Assembly: GCA_910579115.1 (NCBI GenBank)
Contig: CAJTSO010000001.1
Span: 1 to 14,588, forward strand
DNA length: 14,588 nucleotides
Direction of reading: 5' to 3'
From: an uncultured Selenomonadaceae bacterium
Lineage (GTDB): Bacteria; Bacillota; Negativicutes; Selenomonadales; Selenomonadaceae
Below the pieces are notes generated by a model. It was not told the DNA's origin and searched no databases. It saw nothing but the letters and a program-made list of their open reading frames with translations. This document shows, in pieces, positions 1 through 5,849 of this stretch. Both the position numbers and the translations under genes were made by a program. The first letter of the stretch is position 1. Each line of letters begins with the position of its first letter.

Positions 1-247
1 GTCCAATACCGGCCCCGCCATTTGCAAAAACCGGCAGTCCCGCCACCCCCAGCAGCACGTAAGAAACCAGAACCACAAAGGTCTGCATTGGCGTCAAAAG
101 AAAGGCTGCCAGGTTCATCGACAGGGTTACGGCTGAAACTACCACCGCCGCAAAAGGAACAGGGACAGCAATATAGGCCGACACACAGATAAGCGCCAGG
201 CATATCGCCATCCTTGCCATATCTTTAATCGTATTAGCTGACCCCAT
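1..247 (-). CDS. bioY: BioY-type biotin transporter S component (C-terminus outside window)
   Basis: The first 82 codons of a minus-strand gene run off the left edge. ATG at 247-245 is preceded by a G-rich Shine-Dalgarno-like stretch. The translation begins MGSANTIKDMARMAICLALI and is strongly hydrophobic, with two to three membrane segments. It contains PVPFAAVVVSAVTLSMNLAAF and then LLGVAGLPVFANGGAGIG, which resembles the conserved N-terminal half of BioY, where the L-P-V-F-x-x-G-x-G-G/A loop is characteristic. BioY is the substrate-specific membrane component of the biotin energy-coupling-factor transporter; it works alone or with the shared EcfT/EcfA module in the inner membrane. The gene has its own promoter just upstream and no recognisable BirA palindrome. 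The call rests on motif recognition in a partial protein. Confidence 0.85.
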   Translation of the reverse strand, partial: MGSANTIKDMARMAICLALICVSAYIAVPVPFAAVVVSAVTLSMNLAAFLLTPMQTFVVLVSYVLLGVAGLPVFANGGAGIG

Positions 248-290
248 TGCAAAGCCCCCATCATCCTTATTTATCGATAGCAACGCATAG

Positions 291-319
291 AGTATAGACT
301 TCTCAGGCTTTTTAGTCAA
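291..319 (-). promoter_or_regulatory. Promoter of bioY
   Basis: Minus-strand TTGACT (314-319), a 17-bp spacer and TATACT (291-296) form a near-consensus housekeeping promoter about 45 bp upstream of the bioY start. The -35 hexamer overlaps the TGA stop codon of the histidine kinase gene (316-318). bioY can therefore be transcribed independently of the two-component operon lying upstream on the same strand. Confidence 0.75.
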
Positions 320-1683
320 CCATTTTTTACCTTCTGGTTGACATCAATAATATTGCGGTTCCGACTGTTGTCCCGGAGAGAAACCGTAAAGGTCGTTCCC
401 TGACCCAGATTGCTCTTCACCTTGATCGTTCCATGGTAAAGCTCCGCCAGTTCGTGGGCGATGGCCAGCCCCAAACCGTTTCCTCCCATCTCTCGGGAGC
501 GGGCTTTATCCACCCGATAAAAGCGCTCAAATATCCGATTCAAATCAGCCGGCGCTATACCGATGCCCGTATCAGTGACGGAAAAATTTATTTTTCCCTT
601 CACCGGCTCCGGCAGATTCACCGTGACCAAGCCCCCCGGATTAGTATACTTGATGGCATTATCCACAAAGATGAGCATCAGCTGGCCGATCTTTTCCTCA
701 TCGGCCCGGACGGGAATACTTTCCGCTCCCTCCAGTTTAAGGGTGATGTTCTTTTCCTCTGCCAGCGGCTGCATGAGCCGCAGCGTCTGCGCGGCCACCG
801 CCGCCAGATCAAAATCCCGCGGCATCAGCTTGATGGCCTGATTATCGCTTCTGGCCACAAACAACAGATCCCCTACCAGACGGGTCATCTTCTTGACCTC
901 ATCCCGGACATCGGCCACGATCTGCCGCAGAAACGGCTCCTTGAAATTCGGATCATTCTCCAGTATGTCGCAGGAGGCCATGACCACCGCCAGCGGCGTC
1001 CTCAGCTCATGGGAAGCGTCGGCGGCAAATCTCCGCTGGGTCGCATAAGCTTCCTGCAGCGGTTCCATCGCCTTACCGGCCATGAGATAGCCGATAACCG
1101 TCGCGATAAGCAGCGCCAGAAAAGCCACGAAGGTCAGGGTATATGTCGCCTTGCGCATACCGGCATAAATGGTGGTCACATCCTTGCCCACATATACCAT
1201 TCCCATGGGATTTATCCCCACCATGACAGGATGGGAGGTCATCATTATCTGCTGCTCTCTGCCGGCTTCCCGCCTGATATAGAGGGTCACCTCATCAGGG
1301 CCTTCCTTCCATTCAGAGACAGTGCTGAGGACAAAATCCTCCAAATCAGGAGCCGGACGGGCAAAGCTGAGCATCGTTCCCTTCTTGTCAAAGGCATAGA
1401 AGAAAATCCGGTCGCTCATGCTCTTGATATCGAAGACATCATCGTTGTCATCATCGCCCCGGTGCTGGATTATCCGGCTCTGGGCATAGGAAAGGTTGTT
1501 GGCCGTGTCGATCAGTTCCTTCGCTTCCTCTGAGGTAATGGCCCAGTTCATGCTTCGATGAACAATGAAAACGAGAACGATGAGGAACGCGGCCATCAGG
1601 GCAGCATAATAAAAAGTCAGCTGACGGCGGCTGCGGCCAAATACGTTGTCATCCGCGTTTTTCAGACCTTCCGGTGAAGACAC
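316..1683 (-). CDS. Membrane sensor histidine kinase, CiaH-like, no full HAMP
   Basis: Sensor kinase of a two-component pair with the OmpR-type regulator immediately upstream. I chose GTG at 1683 (455 residues) because GGAG lies 7 nt before it; the longer frame from TTG at 1713 has a purine tract directly abutting the start. In the chosen numbering, TM1 is about residues 22-43, the extracytoplasmic region about 45-180, and TM2 about 182-202. Only about 23 residues separate TM2 from the phospho-accepting His225 (DASHELRTPL), too few for a full HAMP and typical of CiaH-like kinases. The ATP-binding domain shows an N box (DNAIKYTNPGG), G1 (DTGIGIA), F box (ERFYRVDKARS) and G2 (GNGLGLAI), so it should be catalytically competent. 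The extracytoplasmic part has an acidic run, DDDNDDVFD, at about 77-85. The ligand is unknown. The TGA stop lies inside the bioY -35. Confidence 0.93.
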   Translation of the reverse strand: MSSPEGLKNADDNVFGRSRRQLTFYYAALMAAFLIVLVFIVHRSMNWAITSEEAKELIDTANNLSYAQSRIIQHRGDDDNDDVFDIKSMSDRIFFYAFDKKGTMLSFARPAPDLEDFVLSTVSEWKEGPDEVTLYIRREAGREQQIMMTSHPVMVGINPMGMVYVGKDVTTIYAGMRKATYTLTFVAFLALLIATVIGYLMAGKAMEPLQEAYATQRRFAADASHELRTPLAVVMASCDILENDPNFKEPFLRQIVADVRDEVKKMTRLVGDLLFVARSDNQAIKLMPRDFDLAAVAAQTLRLMQPLAEEKNITLKLEGAESIPVRADEEKIGQLMLIFVDNAIKYTNPGGLVTVNLPEPVKGKINFSVTDTGIGIAPADLNRIFERFYRVDKARSREMGGNGLGLAIAHELAELYHGTIKVKSNLGQGTTFTVSLRDNSRNRNIIDVNQKVKNG

Positions 1684-1687
1684 GATC

Positions 1688-2362
1688 TCACTCCGTTTCC
1701 AATTTGTAGCCAACTCCCCGAATAGTCTGAATGAGGGAGCCGCCGCCTACGCTGTCAAGTTTCTTGCGCAAAAGCTTCACATAGGAATCGATATTGTTGG
1801 AGCTTACATCCGATTCCAGCCCCCAGATCCGGTCAAGGATCACCTCACGGGGCACCGCATAGCCAAGGTTCTGGGCCAGCAGGTCAAATATCTGAAACTC
1901 TCTGGGGGAAAGCTGGACATCCATGTCGCCCTTTTTCAGCACCTTCACCGTCCGGTTCAGAGTGAACTCTCCCACCTCCACAATATCCTGCTGCAGCTTC
2001 TGACTGCTGCGGCGGGACAACGCCCGCAGCCGGGCCAGCAGCTCGGCAAATTCAAAGGGCTTCACCAGATAATCATCAGCCCCCGCGTCCAGACCCTTTA
2101 CTCTGTCCTCGACGGCGTCGCGGGCAGTGAGGATCATGATCGCCCGCTCATAGCCATTCTCTCTGAGGCGGCGGCAGGCATCAACCCCGCTCTCCCCCGG
2201 CATCATCCAGTCAAGGATCAGGATATCGTACTCCGTGTACATGGCATACTCATATATCATGCTGCCGTCCTGCACCCAGTCCACGTTTATTTTATTTTGC
2301 TCCAACATATAATTAATGAGCTTACCCAAGCGGGCATCATCTTCTGCCAAAAGAACTCGCAT
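1688..2362 (-). CDS. OmpR/PhoB-family response regulator
   Basis: DNA-binding response regulator of 224 residues, the usual OmpR-family length. ATG at 2362 is chosen because a perfect AGGAGG (2368-2373) sits 5 nt upstream; a GTG seven codons earlier (2383) has the Shine-Dalgarno inside its own reading frame. The receiver domain is about residues 1-115, with the acidic pair Asp8/Asp9, phospho-acceptor Asp51 (LILDWMMPG), Thr79 and Lys101 (LVKPFE). A winged-helix effector domain covers about 126-224 and ends with the typical RGVGYKLE hairpin. It is co-transcribed with the kinase: its TGA (1688-1690) lies 4 nt before the kinase GTG. No strong promoter is visible upstream, where the terminator of the preceding ABC operon lies, so basal read-through may contribute to expression. 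The regulon cannot be read from the sequence. Confidence 0.95.
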   Translation of the reverse strand: MRVLLAEDDARLGKLINYMLEQNKINVDWVQDGSMIYEYAMYTEYDILILDWMMPGESGVDACRRLRENGYERAIMILTARDAVEDRVKGLDAGADDYLVKPFEFAELLARLRALSRRSSQKLQQDIVEVGEFTLNRTVKVLKKGDMDVQLSPREFQIFDLLAQNLGYAVPREVILDRIWGLESDVSSNNIDSYVKLLRKKLDSVGGGSLIQTIRGVGYKLETE

Positions 2363-2433
2363 ATTTTCCTCCTGCTGCTTCACGGTTATAATCCGCTATT
2401 ATTTTAGACTGCTTTCGTGGAAAAATAGTGAAT

Positions 2434-2465
2434 AAAAAATCTCCGCCATCGTCAGACAGCGGAGA
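2434..2465 (-). terminator. Rho-independent terminator of the amino acid ABC operon
   Basis: On the minus strand TCTCCGC, a 12-nt loop and GCGGAGA form a 7-bp stem (arms 2459-2465 and 2440-2446), followed at once by TTTTTT (2434-2439). It lies just downstream of the ATPase stop codon and upstream of the response regulator, so it separates the two operons. Confidence 0.8.
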
Positions 2466-2472
2466 CCACCTA

Positions 2473-3195
2473 TTACATAATTTTTGACAGGAACTCCCTG
2501 GTGCGGAGTTCCTGAGGATTGTCGAAAAGCTCCTTCGGGGACCCTGCCTCGCAAATCTTCTTATCGGCAATAAAGAGAACCCGGTTGGCCACCTCTCTGG
2601 CAAACTTCATCTGATGGGTCACGATTACCATTGTCATTCCGTCAGCCGTGAGGTTCTTCATTACGGCCAGCACCTCCCCCACCATCTCGGGATCAAGGGC
2701 AGAGGTAGGTTCATCAAAGAGCATTACCTTGGGATTCATAGCCAAAGCCCGGGCGATTGCCACCCGCTGCTGCTGACCACCGGACAGCTGGCTGGGATAA
2801 GCATCCTTTTTGTCGGCAAGACCTACTCTTTCCAGCAGAACCGCCGCCCGCTCCCGGGCCGCAACCAGTTCCTCCTTCAACAGCCTGACCGGCGCCAGCG
2901 TGATGTTCTCCAGCACCGTCAGATGAGGGAACAGATTAAACCGCTGAAAAACCATGCCGATATTCAGCCGGGCCCTGTTCAACACTTCCTCATCAGTTGA
3001 CAGCTCGTTACCGTTGACGATGACCCTGCCGGAAGTGGGTACTTCCAGATAATTCATACAGCGAAGCAGCGTCGATTTACCGGCGCCGGAGGGGCCGATC
3101 ATCACCACCACCTCGCCGGGCCTTACATGAAGGTCAATATCCTTCAGCACCTCCACGGGCCCAAAGGATTTGGACAGCTTCTCAATGCGTATCAT
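2473..3195 (-). CDS. Polar amino acid ABC transporter ATP-binding protein (GlnQ/HisP type)
   Basis: ATPase subunit of an inner-membrane amino acid importer, 240 residues, the normal length for this family. It shows Walker A GPSGAGKST (34-42), the Q-loop glutamine at about 84 (MVFQRFNLFPH), the signature LSGGQQQR (137-144), Walker B VMLFDEPTSALDPE (157-170) and the H-loop His194 (VTHQMKFA). All catalytic residues are present. Start ATG 3195 has AGGAGG about 10 nt upstream. The first codons overlap the end of the permease gene by 14 bp, so translation is probably coupled, and the protein should dimerise under that permease. It is the last gene of a three-gene operon closed by the terminator at 2434-2465. 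The GlnQ/HisP/ArtP group is clear, but the exact amino acid cannot be assigned from the ATPase. Confidence 0.96.
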   Translation of the reverse strand: MIRIEKLSKSFGPVEVLKDIDLHVRPGEVVVMIGPSGAGKSTLLRCMNYLEVPTSGRVIVNGNELSTDEEVLNRARLNIGMVFQRFNLFPHLTVLENITLAPVRLLKEELVAARERAAVLLERVGLADKKDAYPSQLSGGQQQRVAIARALAMNPKVMLFDEPTSALDPEMVGEVLAVMKNLTADGMTMVIVTHQMKFAREVANRVLFIADKKICEAGSPKELFDNPQELRTREFLSKIM

Positions 3196-3847
3196 CGAGA
3201 GCGTACCTCCTCTCCAAATAAGCCACCAGCTGGGAAATCAACATGGTCATCGCCAGATAAATCAGCGCCACGCAGGTCCAGATCTCAAAGGAAGCATAAG
3301 TCCGGGCAATGATTAGCTGCCCCCGGCGGGTAAGCTCCTCAAAACCGATTACCGACACCAGAGAGGAATCCTTCAGCAGGCAGATAAACTCGTTGCCCAA
3401 AGGCGGCAAAACCCGTTTGAAGGCCTGCGGAACGATGATATAGCGCATAGTCTCCAGCCAGCTGAAGCCCAGTGACCTTCCTGCCTCCATCTGTCCTTCG
3501 TCGATAGACTGTATCCCCGCCCGAAAAATCTCCGCAATATACGCCCCGCTGTTAATACCGCAGGCAGTCACCGCCACCACCATCGGCTCCATCCGATGAC
3601 CGGTAATGAGAGGAAGCAGGAAATAGATAATAAAAATCTGAACCAGGAGCGGCGTGCCGCGAAAGAAATTTACATAGCACGCCGTCACCAATTGCAAAGG
3701 CTTGAATCGGCTGACTCTGGCAATACCGGCAATGAGGCCGATACAAATACCCAGCGCCACCGATAAGACCGTTATCTCTACGGTTATACCGGCTCCGGTT
3801 ATCAGCAGGGGCAGGGCCCTCATTACCAGATCATAATCAAAATTCAT
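3182..3847 (-). CDS. Polar amino acid ABC transporter permease (HisM/GlnP type)
   Basis: Membrane-spanning subunit of the amino acid importer, 221 residues, typical for the HisMQ/GlnP family. Hydrophobic segments lie at about 12-42, 56-80, 86-108 and 186-208. The cytoplasmic coupling (EAA) loop is at about 121-140: EAGRSLGFSWLETMRYIIVP. It is followed by the family sequence QAFKRVLPPLGNEF and LLKDSSLVSVIGFEEL. NFFRGTPLLVQ (60-70) is also canonical. Start ATG 3847 lies 3 nt after the binding-protein stop; the two stop codons TAA TAA run directly into the ATG, with only a modest AGGG Shine-Dalgarno, which suggests translational re-initiation. The 3' end overlaps the ATPase gene. A single permease gene implies a homodimeric channel. 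Confidence 0.96.
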   Translation of the reverse strand: MNFDYDLVMRALPLLITGAGITVEITVLSVALGICIGLIAGIARVSRFKPLQLVTACYVNFFRGTPLLVQIFIIYFLLPLITGHRMEPMVVAVTACGINSGAYIAEIFRAGIQSIDEGQMEAGRSLGFSWLETMRYIIVPQAFKRVLPPLGNEFICLLKDSSLVSVIGFEELTRRGQLIIARTYASFEIWTCVALIYLAMTMLISQLVAYLERRYALDDTH

Positions 3848-3850
3848 TTA

Positions 3851-4639
3851 TTAACCCTTTTTAGCGGCAAACCACTTATCGAAAATCTTTTTATACTCGC
3901 CATTATCCTTCAGTTTCTTCAGAGCGGCATTGACTTTTTTCTGGAGCTCAGGATTATTCTTGTTGATGGCAATACCATAATCCTCAGCGGTCAGGCGCTC
4001 CGGCAGGGTCTTTACCCCATCAAAGCCCTGGCTGATGAAATAGTCATTTACCGGACGGTCGTTGACAACGGCATCCACATTGCCGGCCTTCAGCTCCATG
4101 AAGCAAATGGAGGGAGTATCCAGCTCGATGACCTGTGCATCCTTGATCTTGCGGCACTCGCTGGCGCTGGTGGTACCGATCTGAACGGCAATCTTTTTGC
4201 CTTCCAGATCCTTAAAGGTCTTGATGGTATCGTTGCCGGCAGTGACGACCATAGTCAGACCGGATTCATAATAGGGATCGGAAAAGAGAACTTTCTTCTT
4301 GCGGGTGTCATTGATGGTCATACCGGAGATGATTACGTCAATATTGCCAGCCTCCAGCGCCGGAATAAGGCCATCGAAGGTAATGTTGGAAATCTCCACC
4401 TTTACCCCCATCTCCTTGCCGACGGCCCGGATAAGATCCATATCAAACCCCTGGTATTCCTTCTTTGTCTCATCCTGAAACTCAAAGGGAGCAAAATCAA
4501 CGGAGGCGGCTGCCCGGAGAACCTTCATTTCGTTCTTTGCCTCGCTGTCAGCCGCCTTCTTTTCCCCACCGCAGCCGGCCAAAAGTGACATCGCCATTAA
4601 CGCCGCCGTCAGGGCACAAAGAATCTTCTTCAGTTTCAT
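3851..4639 (-). CDS. Amino acid ABC transporter substrate-binding lipoprotein (SBP family 3)
   Basis: Solute-binding component of the importer, 262 residues from ATG 4639, chosen because GAGG lies 8 nt upstream and the protein then starts with a classic lipoprotein signal: MKLKK, a hydrophobic stretch, and the lipobox LLAGC with the acylated Cys23. A longer frame from GTG 4717 would bury this signal and include the leader hairpin, so I reject it. The mature domain has family 3 hallmarks: VDFAPFEFQDE, the GFDMDLIRAVG block, FDGLIPALEAGNIDVIISGMTINDTRKKKVLFSDPYYESG, with Arg113 as the likely ligand carboxylate contact, and AVVNDRPV with Asp194 as the likely amino group contact. It should be anchored on the outer face of the inner membrane and deliver a polar amino acid to the permease. 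The specificity (cystine, glutamine, basic amino acids or other) is not resolvable here. Confidence 0.95.
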   Translation of the reverse strand: MKLKKILCALTAALMAMSLLAGCGGEKKAADSEAKNEMKVLRAAASVDFAPFEFQDETKKEYQGFDMDLIRAVGKEMGVKVEISNITFDGLIPALEAGNIDVIISGMTINDTRKKKVLFSDPYYESGLTMVVTAGNDTIKTFKDLEGKKIAVQIGTTSASECRKIKDAQVIELDTPSICFMELKAGNVDAVVNDRPVNDYFISQGFDGVKTLPERLTAEDYGIAINKNNPELQKKVNAALKKLKDNGEYKKIFDKWFAAKKG

Positions 4640-4682
4640 GATACCAACCTCTTTCCTATTACATTCACTAACTACAAAGACA

Positions 4683-4706
4683 GCCCGGGGGCTAAAACTC
4701 CCGGGC
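4683..4706 (-). promoter_or_regulatory. GC-rich hairpin in the leader of the ABC operon
   Basis: A 9-bp stem with one wobble pair and a 6-nt loop lies between the promoter (4726-4754) and the binding-protein start codon (4639). It is followed on the minus strand by TGTCTTTG, not by a clean T-run, so it is a poor terminator. It could stabilise the mRNA 5' end, act as a weak attenuator or bind a regulator. No known riboswitch architecture fits the roughly 80-nt leader. Confidence 0.5.
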
Positions 4707-4725
4707 GACTCTGCCACTTTCCCAC

Positions 4726-4754
4726 ATTATAGCAACCGGCTGCTGTTTTTGCAA
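4726..4754 (-). promoter_or_regulatory. Promoter of the amino acid ABC operon
   Basis: Minus-strand TTGCAA (4749-4754), a 17-bp spacer and perfect TATAAT (4726-4731) give a strong housekeeping-type promoter. The predicted start is near 4719, leaving a leader of about 80 nt that contains the GC-rich hairpin. Confidence 0.8.
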
Positions 4755-4800
4755 GTTATTAAGGGGCAGCATTTGTTTTTTGTTGATTGCCATCGTTCAG

Positions 4801-4819
4801 GAAATTGCCTTGCAATTTC
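4801..4819. promoter_or_regulatory. Perfect palindrome over a -35 box, candidate operator
   Basis: GAAATTGC, a 3-bp spacer and GCAATTTC form a perfect 8-bp inverted repeat. It covers the -35 hexamer (4810-4815) of the rightward promoter for the unknown 202-codon gene and lies about 50 bp from the divergent ABC operon promoter. Position and symmetry suit a dimeric repressor site. The cognate regulator is not known, and an 8-bp AT-rich repeat can also occur by chance. Confidence 0.4.
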
Positions 4820-4839
4820 TTAAAAGACTGCATTATAAT
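4810..4839 (+). promoter_or_regulatory. Promoter of the unknown 202-codon gene
   Basis: TTGCAA (4810-4815), an 18-bp spacer and perfect TATAAT (4834-4839) lie upstream of the GTG start at 4893. The -35 overlaps the palindrome at 4801-4819. Confidence 0.7.
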
Positions 4840-4892
4840 GTTTCCGGAAGCTTTTTGACCAGACAAAATAAAACAGGAAATGAGGTATATCC

Positions 4893-5501
4893 GTGCCGGA
4901 AAACGAAAAGCCCACAGAAGCAAAATCTATTGAACCGGCGGCTAACAGCCGTCTTTCTTTTGACGCGGCCAACCTGACCAGAGCAGGCCGCAAGCTGGCC
5001 AGGCTGCCGGAAAAATATCCCAACATGCCCCCAAAAATTGCCGAAGCCATGCTGAAGACTGCGGAAGATATTGCTTTGGCCGTAAAGAACAACGAGGACG
5101 ACGACTACCTCTTTGAAATTCTTCATTACATGGAAAACAACATCAATGAAACGGAGCTGCGGGCGGCAAAGCTGAAACCGGCCCTCAAGACAGCCGAACG
5201 GGTCTACTCCACCATCCTGGCCGAAGCCAAAGCCATGCGCCCCAGAGAAAAGCTGACCCCCGAGCTGCTGGATATGCTGAAGAACTATTACGAAATGCGG
5301 ATGACTCAGGCCTTCCTGAAAAAGCCCGTCGCCGACCAGAAATCATTCCTGGCCAAGGGCTGGAAGAATCTCATGGATCAGGGCTTTGAAACCATCGAGC
5401 AGGGCAAGCAGGCCATCGATCTGGGTGTCTCTGTATACGCCGGCACCTACAAAGGGCCCATATCAGGATTGGAAACCGCCTACCGAAATATTATGAAATG
5501 A
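4893..5501 (+). CDS. Hypothetical protein, soluble and helical, function unknown
   Basis: A 202-residue protein that I do not recognise. Start GTG 4893 (MPENEKPTEAKSIEP) is supported by GAGG 7 nt upstream and by a dedicated promoter. There is no signal peptide, membrane segment, cysteine or metal motif. The first 20 residues look disordered and acidic/polar. The rest appears almost entirely helical and highly charged, for instance RAGRKLARLPEKYPNMPPKIAEAMLKTAEDIALAVKNNEDDD at about 30-71 and ETELRAAKLKPALKTAERVYSTILAEAKAMRP at about 87-117. The C-terminus carries FETIEQGKQAIDLGVSVYAGTYKGPISGLETAYRNIMK. It is a monocistronic gene between the divergent ABC operon and the tRNA-Ala gene, so neighbours give no functional hint. 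Codon use looks like its neighbours, which argues for a real resident gene. No clear terminator follows it before the tRNA promoter, so read-through into the tRNA is possible. Confidence 0.85.
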   Translation: MPENEKPTEAKSIEPAANSRLSFDAANLTRAGRKLARLPEKYPNMPPKIAEAMLKTAEDIALAVKNNEDDDYLFEILHYMENNINETELRAAKLKPALKTAERVYSTILAEAKAMRPREKLTPELLDMLKNYYEMRMTQAFLKKPVADQKSFLAKGWKNLMDQGFETIEQGKQAIDLGVSVYAGTYKGPISGLETAYRNIMK

Positions 5502-5520
5502 CTTCCCTGTCAATTTCATC

Positions 5521-5549
5521 TTGCATTGCCCCACAAAAAGGTATATAAT
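5521..5549 (+). promoter_or_regulatory. Promoter of tRNA-Ala
   Basis: TTGCAT (5521-5526), a 17-bp spacer and perfect TATAAT (5544-5549) lie 30 bp before the mature tRNA 5' end. This gives a short leader that RNase P would remove. Confidence 0.8.
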
Positions 5550-5579
5550 CTCTCCTGTCGGCAATGAGCTGACAAAGAT

Positions 5580-5655
5580 GGGGATGTAGCTCAGCTGGGA
5601 GAGCACCAGGTTCGCAATCTGGGGGTCGAGGGTTCAAACCCCTTCATCTCCACCA
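5580..5655 (+). tRNA. tRNA-Ala (anticodon CGC)
   Basis: A complete 76-nt cloverleaf with encoded CCA. The acceptor arm is GGGGATG (5580-5586) against CATCTCC (5645-5651), with a G3-U70 wobble pair, the main identity element of alanine tRNA. The D stem is GCTC/GAGC. The anticodon stem is CCAGG/TCTGG with the loop TTCGCAA, giving anticodon CGC, which reads GCG. The T arm is GAGGG-TTCAAAC-CCCTT, followed by discriminator A (5652) and CCA (5653-5655). It has its own promoter and a downstream terminator, so it is a single-gene transcription unit. The CGC isoacceptor normally supplements the UGC one. Confidence 0.96.
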
Positions 5656-5702
5656 TCTATCCAAATTTGATATCGTGACCATGTATTTATAACAATTCAC
5701 CT

Positions 5703-5743
5703 AAAGCCAGCCGGGATTATCGTCCCTGCTGGCTTAATTTTTT
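5703..5743 (+). terminator. Rho-independent terminator after tRNA-Ala
   Basis: AAGCCAGC (5704-5711) pairs with GCTGGCTT (5728-5735), and an inner GGGA/TCCC stem extends the hairpin after a mismatch. AATTTTTT follows (5736-5743). It is a strong plus-strand terminator about 50 bp downstream of the tRNA 3' end. Confidence 0.88.
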
Positions 5744-5782
5744 CCGGAGAAAAATTTGACAGCTACAACCAATAGACACCCC

Positions 5783-5811
5783 TTTTAATTCTTTAGCTGA
5801 AATATTATAAT
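5783..5811 (+). promoter_or_regulatory. Probable promoter of the FIST-GGDEF gene
   Basis: A perfect TATAAT (5806-5811) lies 38 bp before the start codon, with only a weak -35 (TTTTAA, 5783-5788) 17 bp upstream. A nearby perfect TTGACA (5756-5761) is too far from this -10 to pair with it. A weak -35 could mean that an activator is needed. Confidence 0.5.
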
Positions 5812-5849
5812 AGGGACTATAGTATCAGATATGAAAGGGATATCCTATC

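Noticed and set aside
433..1533. Plus-strand open frame antisense to the histidine kinase
   Set aside because: The minus strand has all kinase boxes; this frame has a low-complexity, histidine-rich translation.
4640..4717. N-terminal extension of the substrate-binding protein to GTG 4717
   Set aside because: It would start at the promoter-proximal edge of the mRNA, translate through the leader hairpin and bury the lipoprotein signal. ATG 4639 has a good Shine-Dalgarno.
4640..4725. T-box or metabolite riboswitch in the ABC operon leader
   Set aside because: The leader is about 80 nt with one simple hairpin; T-box specifier, antiterminator and known aptamer cores are not visible.
5580..5655. 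tRNA-Ala as an integration (att) site
   Set aside because: No integrase gene or direct repeat of the tRNA 3' end is visible on either side in the window.
5756..5761. Perfect TTGACA as -35 for the FIST-GGDEF gene
   Set aside because: No -10-like hexamer occurs 15-19 bp downstream, and the only TATAAT is 44 bp away.
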